From Bremerella alba (lineage in GTDB: Bacteria > Planctomycetota > Planctomycetia > Pirellulales > Pirellulaceae): 64,000 nt of DNA. Shown here piece after piece: positions 37,033 to 45,825 of the stretch. The notes beneath the pieces are model-generated. The model worked only from the letters and a program-made list of their open reading frames with translations, searched no databases and was not told the DNA's origin. Positions within the stretch are counted from its first letter, which is position 1. Each line of letters opens with the position of its first letter. The position numbers were made by a program, and so were the translations under genes. The stretch lies in assembly GCF_013618625.1 (NCBI RefSeq), contig NZ_JABRWO010000002.1, positions 62,001 to 126,000 on the forward strand, given 5' to 3'.

Positions 37033-38481
37033 CTAGTCGTCTGAACTGATCACGTGGTCAATCGAAATGCTAAGTGATCGAATCTTGTTGCGTAAGCTCC
37101 CGCGGGTAATCCCCAGTCTTTCGGCTGCTTTGGACTGATTCCCTTCGGTCACCGTAAGCACACGCGTCAAAAGCTGACGTTCCATCCACTCCAATGCTTC
37201 GGCGTACATCTCCGTAGAGTCGGAGGTCTCTAAGGTGCGTAAGAACTTGCGGAAGTCAGAGCCTGAGTCTATCTCGGCAGGCGTCTCGGCCACCGGTGTT
37301 TTCGCTGTACCGTTTTCGTGCAGCTCGGTCGGAAAGAACTCGGGTACCAGCACGGGGCCCATCGCCATCAGCATGGCTTTTCGCAGTACCGCTTGCAGTT
37401 CGCGAATATTGCCAGGCCACGAGTAACTCAACAGCATTTCGACCGCGTCGTCCGAGATGCCGGAAACTTCCTTCTTAAGCGACTTGTTAAAACGTGACAG
37501 GAAGTGTTCCAGCAACAGCCGAATATCATCTTCCCGTTGACGCAGCGGAGGCAGATTAATCTGGAACGTGTTCAGCCGATGATAAAGATCGAGCCGGAAC
37601 TCGCCATCTTCAATCATCTGTTCCAAGTCGCGATTGGTTGCCGAAATAATGCGGACGTCGGTTTCGATGGTTTCTGTGCCACCAACGCGTTCAAACTTCT
37701 GCTCTTGAAGCAAACGCAAGACCTTACTCTGGGTCGAGGGAGACATGTCCCCGATTTCGTCCAGGAAGATCGTACCTCCGTTGCATTGCTCGAACTTGCC
37801 GATGTGGCGCCGATCGGCACCGGTGAACGCCCCTTTTTCGTGACCGAACAATTCGCTTTCGAGCAAGGTATCCGACAGCGCCGCACAGTTGATCGCCATG
37901 AAGCATTCATTGCGGCGACCGCTGTGGTGATAAATGGCCCGGGCAATCAGCTCTTTACCTGTCCCACTTTCACCCAGAATCAGTACGGCCACATCTTGGG
38001 GTGCCACGCGACCGATCTTCTTGTAAACGTCTAACATTCCCTGGCTGCGGCCAACCAGCAAATCCCCCTTCTCAGAGGACGTCGACGCTTCTTGCATATG
38101 CACGGGCGATTGCATTAAGCGCCGCGTGTCGAAGGCCCGCTCGACCAGGTCTTGAACATCTTGTTTGTTCAGCGGCTTGAGCAGGTAATCGTAGGCCCCA
38201 CGCGACATGGCCTGAATGGCCGTATCGCTGTCGTTCATGGCGGTAATAAAGATGATCGGCAGCTTCGGATCAAGATGCCGAATCTGGGTCGCTAGTTCCA
38301 AGCCATTCGCTTCATGCAGCATGATGTCCAGCAGAAGCGCATCGGGGGCCTCGTTCCGAATCGAATCGAGACCATCTTCGGCCGTGCCGCAAGAGATCAC
38401 GGCCACGTCCATTTCCTCGAACGTTTTTTCGACCAAACGATGGACCGTTCGGTCGTCATCGATCACTAGCAATTTTGGCAT
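37033..38481 (-). CDS. NtrC-type sigma-54-dependent response regulator
   Basis: 482 residues. An N-terminal receiver (MPKLLVIDDD, acceptor Asp52 in LLLDIML) is followed by an AAA+ sigma-54 activation domain: Walker A GESGTGKE, sigma-54-contact loop GAFTGA, Walker B GTIFLDEIGD. The C-terminus is a Fis-type HTH (NQSKAAERLGITRGSLRNKI). All catalytic and sigma-54-contacting residues are intact, so it should activate -24/-12 promoters. Five such elements lie within about 7 kb upstream and downstream, next to small stress genes, making these its prime candidate targets. It is read away from dps; the spacer is 436 bases. Confidence 0.93.
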   Translation of the reverse strand: MPKLLVIDDDRTVHRLVEKTFEEMDVAVISCGTAEDGLDSIRNEAPDALLLDIMLHEANGLELATQIRHLDPKLPIIFITAMNDSDTAIQAMSRGAYDYLLKPLNKQDVQDLVERAFDTRRLMQSPVHMQEASTSSEKGDLLVGRSQGMLDVYKKIGRVAPQDVAVLILGESGTGKELIARAIYHHSGRRNECFMAINCAALSDTLLESELFGHEKGAFTGADRRHIGKFEQCNGGTIFLDEIGDMSPSTQSKVLRLLQEQKFERVGGTETIETDVRIISATNRDLEQMIEDGEFRLDLYHRLNTFQINLPPLRQREDDIRLLLEHFLSRFNKSLKKEVSGISDDAVEMLLSYSWPGNIRELQAVLRKAMLMAMGPVLVPEFFPTELHENGTAKTPVAETPAEIDSGSDFRKFLRTLETSDSTEMYAEALEWMERQLLTRVLTVTEGNQSKAAERLGITRGSLRNKIRSLSISIDHVISSDD

Positions 38482-38775
38482 TAACGGGCTCCTGGCCTGG
38501 GCTTTGCCTAAATGTAGTCAAAAGGTCTCTGGTTCAAATAACACGCCTAATTATTAGAGCGATCAAACCATGACCCTTCAAGCACTTAGGTATAACTTGG
38601 ATGCTCATCATGTCCGAGGGGAAGGGTCGCTAAACTACCTTTACGAACTATCAGCGTTCAGCCCATCCCCGATCTGGGCCATGTCCCCGAAAACATCATA
38701 AAATCGGTCTTAATACATGAGTTACGAAAGGATCTTCGTATCATGAGACACCATCTTACTGCATGAAGATCATAT

Positions 38776-38789
38776 CGCAGATATCTGCG
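38776..38789. promoter_or_regulatory. Perfect 14-bp palindrome upstream of dps
   Basis: CGCAGATATCTGCG is self-complementary and lies 36 bases upstream of the dps -24 element. It is a candidate activator or repressor site; which protein binds is unknown. Confidence 0.4.
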
Positions 38790-38824
38790 GGTATCCACGT
38801 CCCCCCACATAATTCCAACCCGCT

Positions 38825-38840
38825 TGGCACGAAATTTTCA
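38825..38840 (+). promoter_or_regulatory. Candidate sigma-54 promoter of dps
   Basis: TGGCACG-AAAT-TTTCA has an intact -24 half and the right spacing, but the -12 half is TTTC, not TTGC. The dps start is about 78 bases downstream. Confidence 0.55.
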
Positions 38841-38917
38841 CCTCAAAGAGGTTGTTTTAAAGTTGCACCCGAGATATCGGCCAACGGAATCCCAACAACC
38901 AGGAGAAATGGAAACCC

Positions 38918-39388
38918 ATGGAATTCAAACGACACGTTCTCGCCGAAGAGAAAGCCAAGCCAACTGCCGAAGAATTGCAAAAGAATTTGATCTCTTTGAT
39001 CGATCTTTCTCTCGTCCTCAAACAAGCCCATTGGAACGTCGTGGGAAAAAACTTCCGTGCGGTTCATCTGCAGTTAGACGAAATCCTTGTGACAACTCGC
39101 CAAGGGACCGACGATGTCGCTGAACGGATGGTGATGCTCGGCTTTTCGCCTGATGGACGCTCGGAAACAGTTGCCAAGAAGACACCGCTGTCGTCCTACG
39201 CAACCGGCTTCGTCGGTATTGATAACACCATTCAGGCAATCGCCGACGCCTTGGCTACCTCGATTGGTGAGCTTCGCAAATCGATCGAAACGCTCGACGA
39301 CCTCGATCTGATCAGCCAAGACATCCTGATTGCCATCTCCAGCGAATTGGAGAAACACCTTTGGATGGTTCAGGCTCAAGAGGAATAA
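38918..39388 (+). CDS. dps: Dps-family DNA-binding ferritin
   Basis: 156 residues, ferritin-like four-helix bundle. The signature LSLVLKQAHWNVVGKNFRAVHLQLDEI, given in parts, carries the Dps ferroxidase ligands: His in QAHWN, then His and Asp-Glu in VHLQLDE. A Lys-rich N-terminal tail (KRHVLAEEKAKP) fits DNA binding. It oxidises and stores iron with peroxide and protects DNA under stress. A CAGGAGAAATGG site precedes ATG 38918, and a strong terminator follows at 39422. It fits the surrounding stress-gene block. Confidence 0.93.
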   Translation: MEFKRHVLAEEKAKPTAEELQKNLISLIDLSLVLKQAHWNVVGKNFRAVHLQLDEILVTTRQGTDDVAERMVMLGFSPDGRSETVAKKTPLSSYATGFVGIDNTIQAIADALATSIGELRKSIETLDDLDLISQDILIAISSELEKHLWMVQAQEE

Positions 39389-39421
39389 CCCCCCTCTCCC
39401 CGCTACAAGCCATAGCCTCGG

Positions 39422-39470
39422 GCACGCCGACGTCGATAGTCCCCCTCGCACGCGTCGGCGTGCTTTTTTT
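39422..39470 (+). terminator. Rho-independent terminator of dps
   Basis: Perfect 11-bp arms GCACGCCGACG / CGTCGGCGTGC followed by a run of eight T. Confidence 0.88.
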
Positions 39471-39684
39471 CTTGAGGTCGCCCCAGACAGTGGCCGCTGC
39501 AGGGGCTGTGCTTCTATCAAGCAGCATTGTTGATCGAACGACGGGTACGGCCCTTATAATCTTCCCCGAATCTGCGAATTCTTCCTAATTGGACTTGCCT
39601 CTTTCGGTGGGGTGGGTCCAAACTTCAACCTATGCTAGAACTCACGCAATTCCCCTCTTCGACCAAGCAACCAGGAATCTGGCA

Positions 39685-42219
39685 ATGTTTAACAAGGGTG
39701 ACAAGCCGATCCCCGGTTATCGGCTAGAACGTTTTCTGGGCCGCGGACAATTTGGCGAAGTCTGGGCAGCCGATGGCCCAGGCGGAACGCTGGTCGCCCT
39801 GAAGTTCATTGCGCTGCAGCAAAAAACGGGCATTCGCGAGTTAAAATCAGTACAAGCCGTTAAACGGATCAAGCACGCCAATCTTTGCAGCGTGAATGCC
39901 ATGTGGCTGTTGGGCTACGATGGCGAAGTTCTCGACGATCACGAGATCGATCTGCTGATCCGCAATCAAGCTAAAGAACAACAAGCCGCATCGCAAACGC
40001 TGGCCATCGAGCAGACTCAAACGCTTAACAATCCGCAGTACCTGGTTGTCAGCATGACGCTGGCCGAAGGCAGCCTCGACGAACGCCTGAAAAGTTACGG
40101 CCAAGGCGGCATCCCGCGCGAAGAGCTGCTCGACTACATGCTTCAAACGGCCCGCGGAATCGATTACCTCAACTCACCAGTCCACGATGTCGGCGGCGAA
40201 AAGGTCGGGATTCAGCATCGCGACATCAAACCAGCGAACCTGCTATTCGCAGGCGACTCGGTCCTGGTTGGCGATTTCGGCGTGGCAGCCGCCTTTGGTG
40301 AATACGACACCGAAGCGACCAGCGTCGTGGGCAGCCTGTGCTACATGTCGCCTGAGTCGATCAAACGCATCCCCTCTTCCAGTTCCGATCAGTACGCGTT
40401 GGCGATTACGTACTATCAACTGCGAACTGGCACGCTTCCCTTTGAACCGACCGTTTCGTTTGCTGAACTGGTCGACATTCACGTCCGCGGCAAGCTTCAG
40501 TTTCCCCTCGTATCCGATCACGAAAAAGCCGTCCTCAACAAAGCGACCGGCACCAATCCCAAGCAGCGTTACGCCAACTGCGTAGAGTTCGCCAAGGCAC
40601 TTGCCCCGCCGGTTGAAGCGATGGACAGTGGACCCAAGTTCGCGGTCCCCTTCCCTGCCATCATTGCCGGCGGCGTTGCCGCTGTGGTGCTCGTCGGCGC
40701 GCTGCTCTGGGGAATTCTCGGAGGAGGTTTCGGTGGTACGTCCAATGCGAACACCGGTCCGCAGTTGGTGCCGCAGACGATTGTCTTCTCGCCAGAACAA
40801 GCCACCTACGATATTACAATCATCCCACAAGAGCCGCGTGAAGAGATCACCTCAAGCGGAAGTTCCTTCGCCAATGTCGACCTGCTTCCATCGGACAAGT
40901 TGCACATCACGGCTACCTCGCAAGATTCCTTCTATCAACCCATCGACGAGGAAATGTCGTTCGACGAGTTGGTTCGTACCGACTGGAAAGTAACGCTCAA
41001 GCCGGTCTCGGCAGAAGCGATGCTCAAGCAGATTACGGCCTTGGCCGCACAGGGAAACTGGGAACAGGCTACCACACGCTTCGCCCAAGCTGCCGCGATG
41101 CACCCTGAGCTGAAAAACAAGCCGGCCCCCGAATCGGTAGAGCTTCGCGGCACGCCAGCGGTGGTCACTCATTCGCTCGCCCAGAATCGTTTGGCAACGG
41201 CCATCAGTACCGATGGTTCCAGCAAACTGGGAACCGTTTCGCTTGACGCCTCACTGGAAAGCCCAGCACACGTCGCGATCGATTCGCTTCCCTATCAAAT
41301 TCATCTCCCTGCGAATACACCGTGGGCTGTCCTGATGCAGGATAGCGCCGCCTCGGTGATCTCGCTTGACAAGTCTGGCAAGCCTTACGAGATCAACCTC
41401 GGCAAACCGGGCGAAACGCTCTATCGGCAGGCAACCTCTTCGGCCATGTCCCCCAATGCCGAAGCCATCTTGGTCGGTCAGGACCACAAAATGGTAACTC
41501 TTCTCACCACCGGCGACGGAGAGCAACCGATCACCAAAACGGGCGAATCGACCTTTCCAACTCGCGTCGATGCCGTTGGGTTCACGCCTGACGGAAAGTT
41601 CTGTTTCGCCATGGGCATCGACGGTGACATACGACGCTGGCCGGTCAAAACGTTTGGCGACGCGGCGGCTCAAGACTTCCAGGTTTCCGATATCGACGAA
41701 GAAGTCTTGGCCATTCACCCTCTTTCCGAAAGCCGTCTGTTTGCCTTCACAGAAACGAAGCTGTTAGACATTCAGCTTTCCGACAGCGACACAACCGCGC
41801 AAGCCAAGCTGGTAACCGATCTGCGTTCCGGCCTCGTGGTCAGCCGCATGACTGCGGATCAAAAGCATCTGGTTTACAGCACCCAGGGAGAGTCGCAACC
41901 ACTTTCTATCCTGGCGATCGAAACCGGGGAAGTCTTCAGCATTCGCCCGCCTGAGATCCAAGGCCTCGTCGAGGACTTCGACATTTCCGCGAACAGTCGT
42001 TGGTTAGTTTACGTCGACTCTCAAGGAGCCCTGTTCGCCATCGACCTATCCCAACAACCGATGCTACCGCTACCCCTTCTGCCCCCACCAGGCGAACGCA
42101 TTAAGTTCGTTCGCATCGCATCGAAAAGCATGGAGGTCGTCACCCTGGCAGAAGATGGCACAACCACCTGGTGGAACCTGGCCCAACTCCTCCTGGCAGC
42201 TCAAGCGAACACGAACTAA
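39685..42219 (+). CDS. Ser/Thr protein kinase with C-terminal propeller-like domain
   Basis: 844 residues from ATG 39685; the frame extends 32 codons upstream without a better start. The kinase domain is complete: glycine loop LGRGQFGEV (18-26), VALK with Lys40, HRDIKPANLLF near 178 and GDFGVAAAFG near 198. One transmembrane helix follows (PAIIAGGVAAVVLVGALLWGIL, near 325). The extracytoplasmic ~500 residues include a short PEGA-like stretch and WD40/propeller-like blades (VGFTPDGKFCFAMGIDGDIRRW). This is the PknB-type layout common in planctomycetes. Substrates are unknown. The neighbouring WD40-caspase and vWA proteins may belong to the same signalling theme (inference). Confidence 0.88.
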   Translation: MFNKGDKPIPGYRLERFLGRGQFGEVWAADGPGGTLVALKFIALQQKTGIRELKSVQAVKRIKHANLCSVNAMWLLGYDGEVLDDHEIDLLIRNQAKEQQAASQTLAIEQTQTLNNPQYLVVSMTLAEGSLDERLKSYGQGGIPREELLDYMLQTARGIDYLNSPVHDVGGEKVGIQHRDIKPANLLFAGDSVLVGDFGVAAAFGEYDTEATSVVGSLCYMSPESIKRIPSSSSDQYALAITYYQLRTGTLPFEPTVSFAELVDIHVRGKLQFPLVSDHEKAVLNKATGTNPKQRYANCVEFAKALAPPVEAMDSGPKFAVPFPAIIAGGVAAVVLVGALLWGILGGGFGGTSNANTGPQLVPQTIVFSPEQATYDITIIPQEPREEITSSGSSFANVDLLPSDKLHITATSQDSFYQPIDEEMSFDELVRTDWKVTLKPVSAEAMLKQITALAAQGNWEQATTRFAQAAAMHPELKNKPAPESVELRGTPAVVTHSLAQNRLATAISTDGSSKLGTVSLDASLESPAHVAIDSLPYQIHLPANTPWAVLMQDSAASVISLDKSGKPYEINLGKPGETLYRQATSSAMSPNAEAILVGQDHKMVTLLTTGDGEQPITKTGESTFPTRVDAVGFTPDGKFCFAMGIDGDIRRWPVKTFGDAAAQDFQVSDIDEEVLAIHPLSESRLFAFTETKLLDIQLSDSDTTAQAKLVTDLRSGLVVSRMTADQKHLVYSTQGESQPLSILAIETGEVFSIRPPEIQGLVEDFDISANSRWLVYVDSQGALFAIDLSQQPMLPLPLLPPPGERIKFVRIASKSMEVVTLAEDGTTTWWNLAQLLLAAQANTN

Positions 42220-42330
42220 CGTGTCGAACTAGCTAGGCGAACAAAATACGCCTCACGCATAACGAGCCACCCAATACGCTGCTCAACTTCACGTTCCCGA
42301 CTTCTTTGAAAGCATCCCCTCGCAGATACT

Positions 42331-42383
42331 CACCAGGGGCTTACGCCGCCTGGCTACATTCGGCCGGGCCTCCGGCCCTTAAG
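42331..42383 (+). repeat. REP-like module immediately before the RAYT gene
   Basis: The stretch from ACCAGGGGCTTACGCC through GGCCTCCGGCCCTTAAG closely matches the right ends of the two large repeats at 42957 and 43266. The transposase ATG follows at once. Confidence 0.8.
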
Positions 42384-42854
42384 ATGAAAGGGCACCAAAT
42401 TGTGCCGCAGTCCTACGCTCGACTCTACGTTCACATCATCTTCAGCACCAGGCAACGCAAACGCTGGATCCAGCGCGAATGGGCTCCCCGATTGTATGAA
42501 TACTTCGCTGGCACCATCCGTAGACGCAACTCCGATTTAGTTCTCGCCGGAGGGGTGGAAGACCACGTTCATCTGCTCGTCTCGTTATCGCGGGAAGCAT
42601 GCGTAGCCGATGTCGTTCGCGACGTAAAAGCCGCTTCGAGCAGTTGGGTTCACGAGAACATCCGCGAGGCGAGCCTATTTGCCTGGCAGAACGGGTACTC
42701 CGCGTTTTCGGTAAGCCATTCGGCCTTACCAGATGTCAAGAATTACATCGCCAATCAAGAAGATCACCATCAGACTTGGACCTTCCGCGAAAAACTAATC
42801 GCCTTCTTTGCAAGGCATGAAATCGAGTTCCAAGAAGAGTACTTGGATGCGTAA
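42384..42854 (+). mobile_element. IS200/IS605-type (RAYT) Y1 transposase
   Basis: 156 residues from ATG 42384 (42-codon-compatible upstream frame is repeat DNA). The Y1 transposase signature is complete: HxH in VEDHVHLLVSL and the catalytic Tyr in QNGYSAFSVS, with an N-terminal YVHIIFSTRQR strand. Small single-copy members of this family flanked by REP-type palindromes are called RAYTs and are thought to mobilise or amplify those palindromes. That is the situation here: palindromic modules lie directly before the gene and twice after it. The first ~12 codons occur again at 43159-43197. Confidence 0.9.
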
Positions 42855-42956
42855 CCTCGCTTGGCTAATCAAGCCCGCAGGAACGCATCAGGACCCTTAA
42901 ACTCAAATCTCGCATAGCCCTATCAAGCCGCGACAGTCTCACCAAGCCGCGCGACA

Positions 42957-43159
42957 TCTTAGGCCTGGAAGGCCGACCGAATATAGCCAGGCGGCGTAAG
43001 CCCCTGGCAGAAAATCGAGAATAGACGCAAGCCCTGGAAGGGCGATCGAATCTTGGCTATCGATTCTTCGGTCGCCCTTTCAGGGCTTAGTTTCTTATTG
43101 GACGCTTACCAGGGGCTTTCGCCCCTGGCTATTTTCGACCGGGCCTCCGGCCCTTAGGA
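42957..43159. repeat. 203-bp REP/BIME-like repeat, copy 1
   Basis: About 95 percent identical, without indels, to 43266-43468. It is itself an imperfect inverted duplication. The outer modules are GCCTGGAAGGCC-type and GGGCCTCCGGCCC-type, with CCAGG...CCTGG hairpins inside, including the perfect CCAGGGGC-TTTC-GCCCCTGG at 43109-43128. Confidence 0.9.
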
Positions 43160-43197
43160 TGAAAGAGAATCCGATTGTGCCGCAGTCCTTTGCCTGA
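43159..43197 (+). pseudogene. RAYT 5'-end fragment inside the repeat array
   Basis: Reads MKENPIVPQSFA then TGA, matching MKGHQIVPQSYA at the start of the intact transposase. It follows the same right-end module, so the module plus first 12 codons were copied together. Confidence 0.75.
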
Positions 43198-43265
43198 CTT
43201 CACGTTCCCGCCTTCTTGGCAACTATTCCCTCGCAACGTTGATCTCGCTCGACTAGAAAGTTACC

Positions 43266-43468
43266 TCTTAGGCCTGGAAGGCCGACCGAATATAGCCAGG
43301 CGGCGAAAGCCCCTGGCAGAAAGTCGAGAATAAACACAAGCCCTGGAAGGGCGACCGAATCTTGGCTATCGGTTCTTCGGCCGCCCTTTCAGGGCTTAGT
43401 TTCTTATTGGACGTTTACCAGGGGCTTTCGCCCCTGGCTATATTCGGCCGGGCCTCCGGCCCTTAGGA
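43266..43468. repeat. 203-bp REP/BIME-like repeat, copy 2
   Basis: Second copy of the 42957-43159 repeat at an offset of exactly 309 bases; about ten substitutions. It ends before the transposase-like ATG. Confidence 0.9.
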
Positions 43469-43554
43469 GTGTAGCCAACGCGTGCGATAATCGGTCCGAA
43501 CTATGCGACGTCTAATCCGACCTTTTCGCTCTGCCCGTTCGATGCATTACGTCT

Positions 43555-43591
43555 GTTGGGCCGCATGCGTCTCGATCGCATGCGGCCCAAC
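43555..43591. terminator. Perfect 15-bp hairpin after the vWA gene
   Basis: GTTGGGCCGCATGCG / CGCATGCGGCCCAAC with a 7-base loop, 35 bases past the stop of the minus-strand vWA gene. No T-run follows. Confidence 0.6.
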
Positions 43592-43625
43592 GTACTAACT
43601 TACTGAACACCTATTCAACAGGTCA

Positions 43626-45716
43626 TCATTTCGCAGTCAGCAAGAGGTCGCCTTCTTTTGGGAAGTAAGGCGTGCCTGTCTTGCCGTCGCCTGAATCCCA
43701 GCGCATGTACTTTTGAATGACGCGGGCCTCTTCTGACTCGGGCCAGAACGCTAAGATGTGAATCAGGTGCTTGCGGGCAAGCTGCGTATTGGGCTGGAAG
43801 TCGTCCGCATCGCTCGCTCCCCAATCGCCACACTGAACACCAGCCAGCATCCAATGGGCTCGCAAGGCCATCTTCAATAGCGAGGCTTCGCTGAACTGGG
43901 TGATCGACTGATAACGCCGCACGGCCGCTGGAAAGTCCTTTCGCACTAAGAGTGCATGATCGGCTTCAATCTCGGCTTGCAGTAGACGGTCGTTCAATTG
44001 ACGGCGGCCATCGAACGCCTTGGTCAGGTAACCGATCGCATCTTGCATATCAGACTTCGCCTGGGTGGCCTGGCCTTGCTCTTCCCGAGTCTTAGCGAGG
44101 TTGTAGTTCGCGCTGGCCAATAGCGAGTAAGTGAATGCATTGGCATCCGCACTTTCGGTCATCGGTTTAAGGAGACCAATCGCCGATTCCAAATGCTCTG
44201 CCCGCTGCTGCGAATCGACCGAGATGTCGACCGACTTCTCGATCAAATCCATCGCCGAGAGTAAATCGCCTTGCTCTTTGGAATTCATCTGGCCGAGAAT
44301 ACCAGGCCAGAACTCGCGGAGGTCGGTTGCCTGCTCGCTGTTGACGGCTTTGGTCAGCAGCACCATCGGTCCCGTGGTCGGACGCGTCTCTGGGATCGCT
44401 TTCAAGTACGAAGCCATCAGCACGTCTTCCGATCCGCTGGCCGAAATCGCTGCAATCGGCTTGGCGGAATTCGCCACGTAAACTTGCGATTGCACGTCGA
44501 ACAGATCACGGTTGGCTCGCAGATCACCCACAATCAAGATGTCGGCTTGCAGCCGTAAACATAGTGCCTGCGGCCATTGCGATGGATCGACCGGACCCGA
44601 CTTCAGCCGCAGAAATTCGGATTCGATTTGACGACTGGAAACAGTCTTCACGCCAGGCAAACGCCCCAACGTGTAGCGAAGCTGCGAGGCAAATCGCACG
44701 CCTGGGTCTTCGTGATAAAACGTCATCGCATTCCAGGGAATGTGCGGCATGACAGCTACCCGCACCGAGGTCAGGTCACCAAACTGCTTTTCAGCTTCCT
44801 GCTTGGCTTGGCTGATATCGTCGTCGGTGATCGCCCCTACGAAGGTGAAATCGGCCCTGGGTCGCTTGGCCGCGCTGGCAACTTTCTCCTTGATCTGCGA
44901 AAACGAAAGATCCAACATCAAGCCGCCGGTCCGCGAGCTTAACTGGCCCATGAAATTGCGGGTTTTATCGACCGTCGCCGTGAACGCTTCTCGTTCTTCC
45001 GGGCGGCTTTCGCACAATAGCCCATGAATGTTGATGCCGCGTTGGTTCGCCACATTCACCAAGGCATCGGTCTCGTACCAGCGGCGAGATTGAGTCTTGG
45101 GTTCGTCAAACGAAGTATCGTAGGGAGGTGCATCGGTGATCAACATCAGCCACCGTGTCGCCTTTTCGTCTTCCGACCACGGCAAGTCTTGAATCGTCTT
45201 GAAGACAGCCAGATCGACCGCTTCCGGAAAATAAGGACGCCCCGACTGCGGCTGCAGCGAGTCGATCATCTTTTGGACCGCTGCGTCGTTGTCGGAGAAC
45301 CCATTGGAAATACCCACCAGCGGTTTGTTCGTTTTTCCACTGTCGGCAAACGAGACGATGGCGACTTCCACCTTCGTTCCGCTGGCCCGCTTCAAATCGG
45401 CGATCACCTGAGGAACTTTCTCGCGAATGCCTGGCAGCTCTTGAGCCATGCTTTCGGTCGTATCGACAAGGAAGGCAATCTGGATGCTGGGCGTCTCAGG
45501 CCGAATTGCATCGAGAAAGCTGCCTTGAAAGATTCCCATGCTTTTGGCATCGGGTGCCGTTCGAACGTTGAAAATCGAATCGAGCGCCGAGGCGGCCGTA
45601 GGTTGGGTATCTTGCGCAAAAAGAGTGGAAACGGTTAGCGTGTTTCCAATTAGTACGCAACACAACAAACCAGCGAGCGTTAATCCCAAACGTCGAAGCC
45701 ACTGCGGTTGAAGCAC
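43626..45716 (-). CDS. Secreted von Willebrand factor A domain protein with TPR-like C-terminus
   Basis: 696 residues from GTG 45716, chosen because AGAAGGAACG lies 7 bases upstream and a signal peptide results (LGLTLAGLLCCVLIGNTLTV). The longer frame would run into the divergent gene. A vWA domain spans about 80-290 with a MIDAS motif (IAFLVDTTESM, that is DxTxS) and LMLITDAPPY. A middle domain includes a TolB-like ADFTFVGAI/VAVMPHIPW segment, and TPR-like helices occupy the C-terminal ~200 residues. It is probably a periplasmic metal-dependent adhesion or assembly protein. It is divergent, with a 109-base spacer, from the caspase/WD40 gene. Confidence 0.82.
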   Translation of the reverse strand: MLQPQWLRRLGLTLAGLLCCVLIGNTLTVSTLFAQDTQPTAASALDSIFNVRTAPDAKSMGIFQGSFLDAIRPETPSIQIAFLVDTTESMAQELPGIREKVPQVIADLKRASGTKVEVAIVSFADSGKTNKPLVGISNGFSDNDAAVQKMIDSLQPQSGRPYFPEAVDLAVFKTIQDLPWSEDEKATRWLMLITDAPPYDTSFDEPKTQSRRWYETDALVNVANQRGINIHGLLCESRPEEREAFTATVDKTRNFMGQLSSRTGGLMLDLSFSQIKEKVASAAKRPRADFTFVGAITDDDISQAKQEAEKQFGDLTSVRVAVMPHIPWNAMTFYHEDPGVRFASQLRYTLGRLPGVKTVSSRQIESEFLRLKSGPVDPSQWPQALCLRLQADILIVGDLRANRDLFDVQSQVYVANSAKPIAAISASGSEDVLMASYLKAIPETRPTTGPMVLLTKAVNSEQATDLREFWPGILGQMNSKEQGDLLSAMDLIEKSVDISVDSQQRAEHLESAIGLLKPMTESADANAFTYSLLASANYNLAKTREEQGQATQAKSDMQDAIGYLTKAFDGRRQLNDRLLQAEIEADHALLVRKDFPAAVRRYQSITQFSEASLLKMALRAHWMLAGVQCGDWGASDADDFQPNTQLARKHLIHILAFWPESEEARVIQKYMRWDSGDGKTGTPYFPKEGDLLLTAK

Positions 45717-45825
45717 GTTTCGTTCCTTCTGCGATTGATTCGACGAAAATTCGCTGGCAAAAAATTCACCAGTCATTGTAAACTGCCTCACGTGGCCCTG
45801 GGAACGGCTTTTCCGAAAGTGCAAC

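Larger units (their letters stand above)
38482..38917. other. Divergent regulator-dps spacer with palindromes
   Basis: 436 bases. They contain the inverted repeat TACGAA-N6-TTCGTA at about 38722-38739, the perfect 14-bp palindrome at 38776-38789 and the -24/-12 element at 38825-38840. These are arranged as expected for an activator-binding region of dps. Confidence 0.5.

Noticed and set aside
42900-43480. Repeat array as a CRISPR
   Set aside because: No regular short repeats with unique spacers and no cas genes; units are 203-bp inverted duplications.
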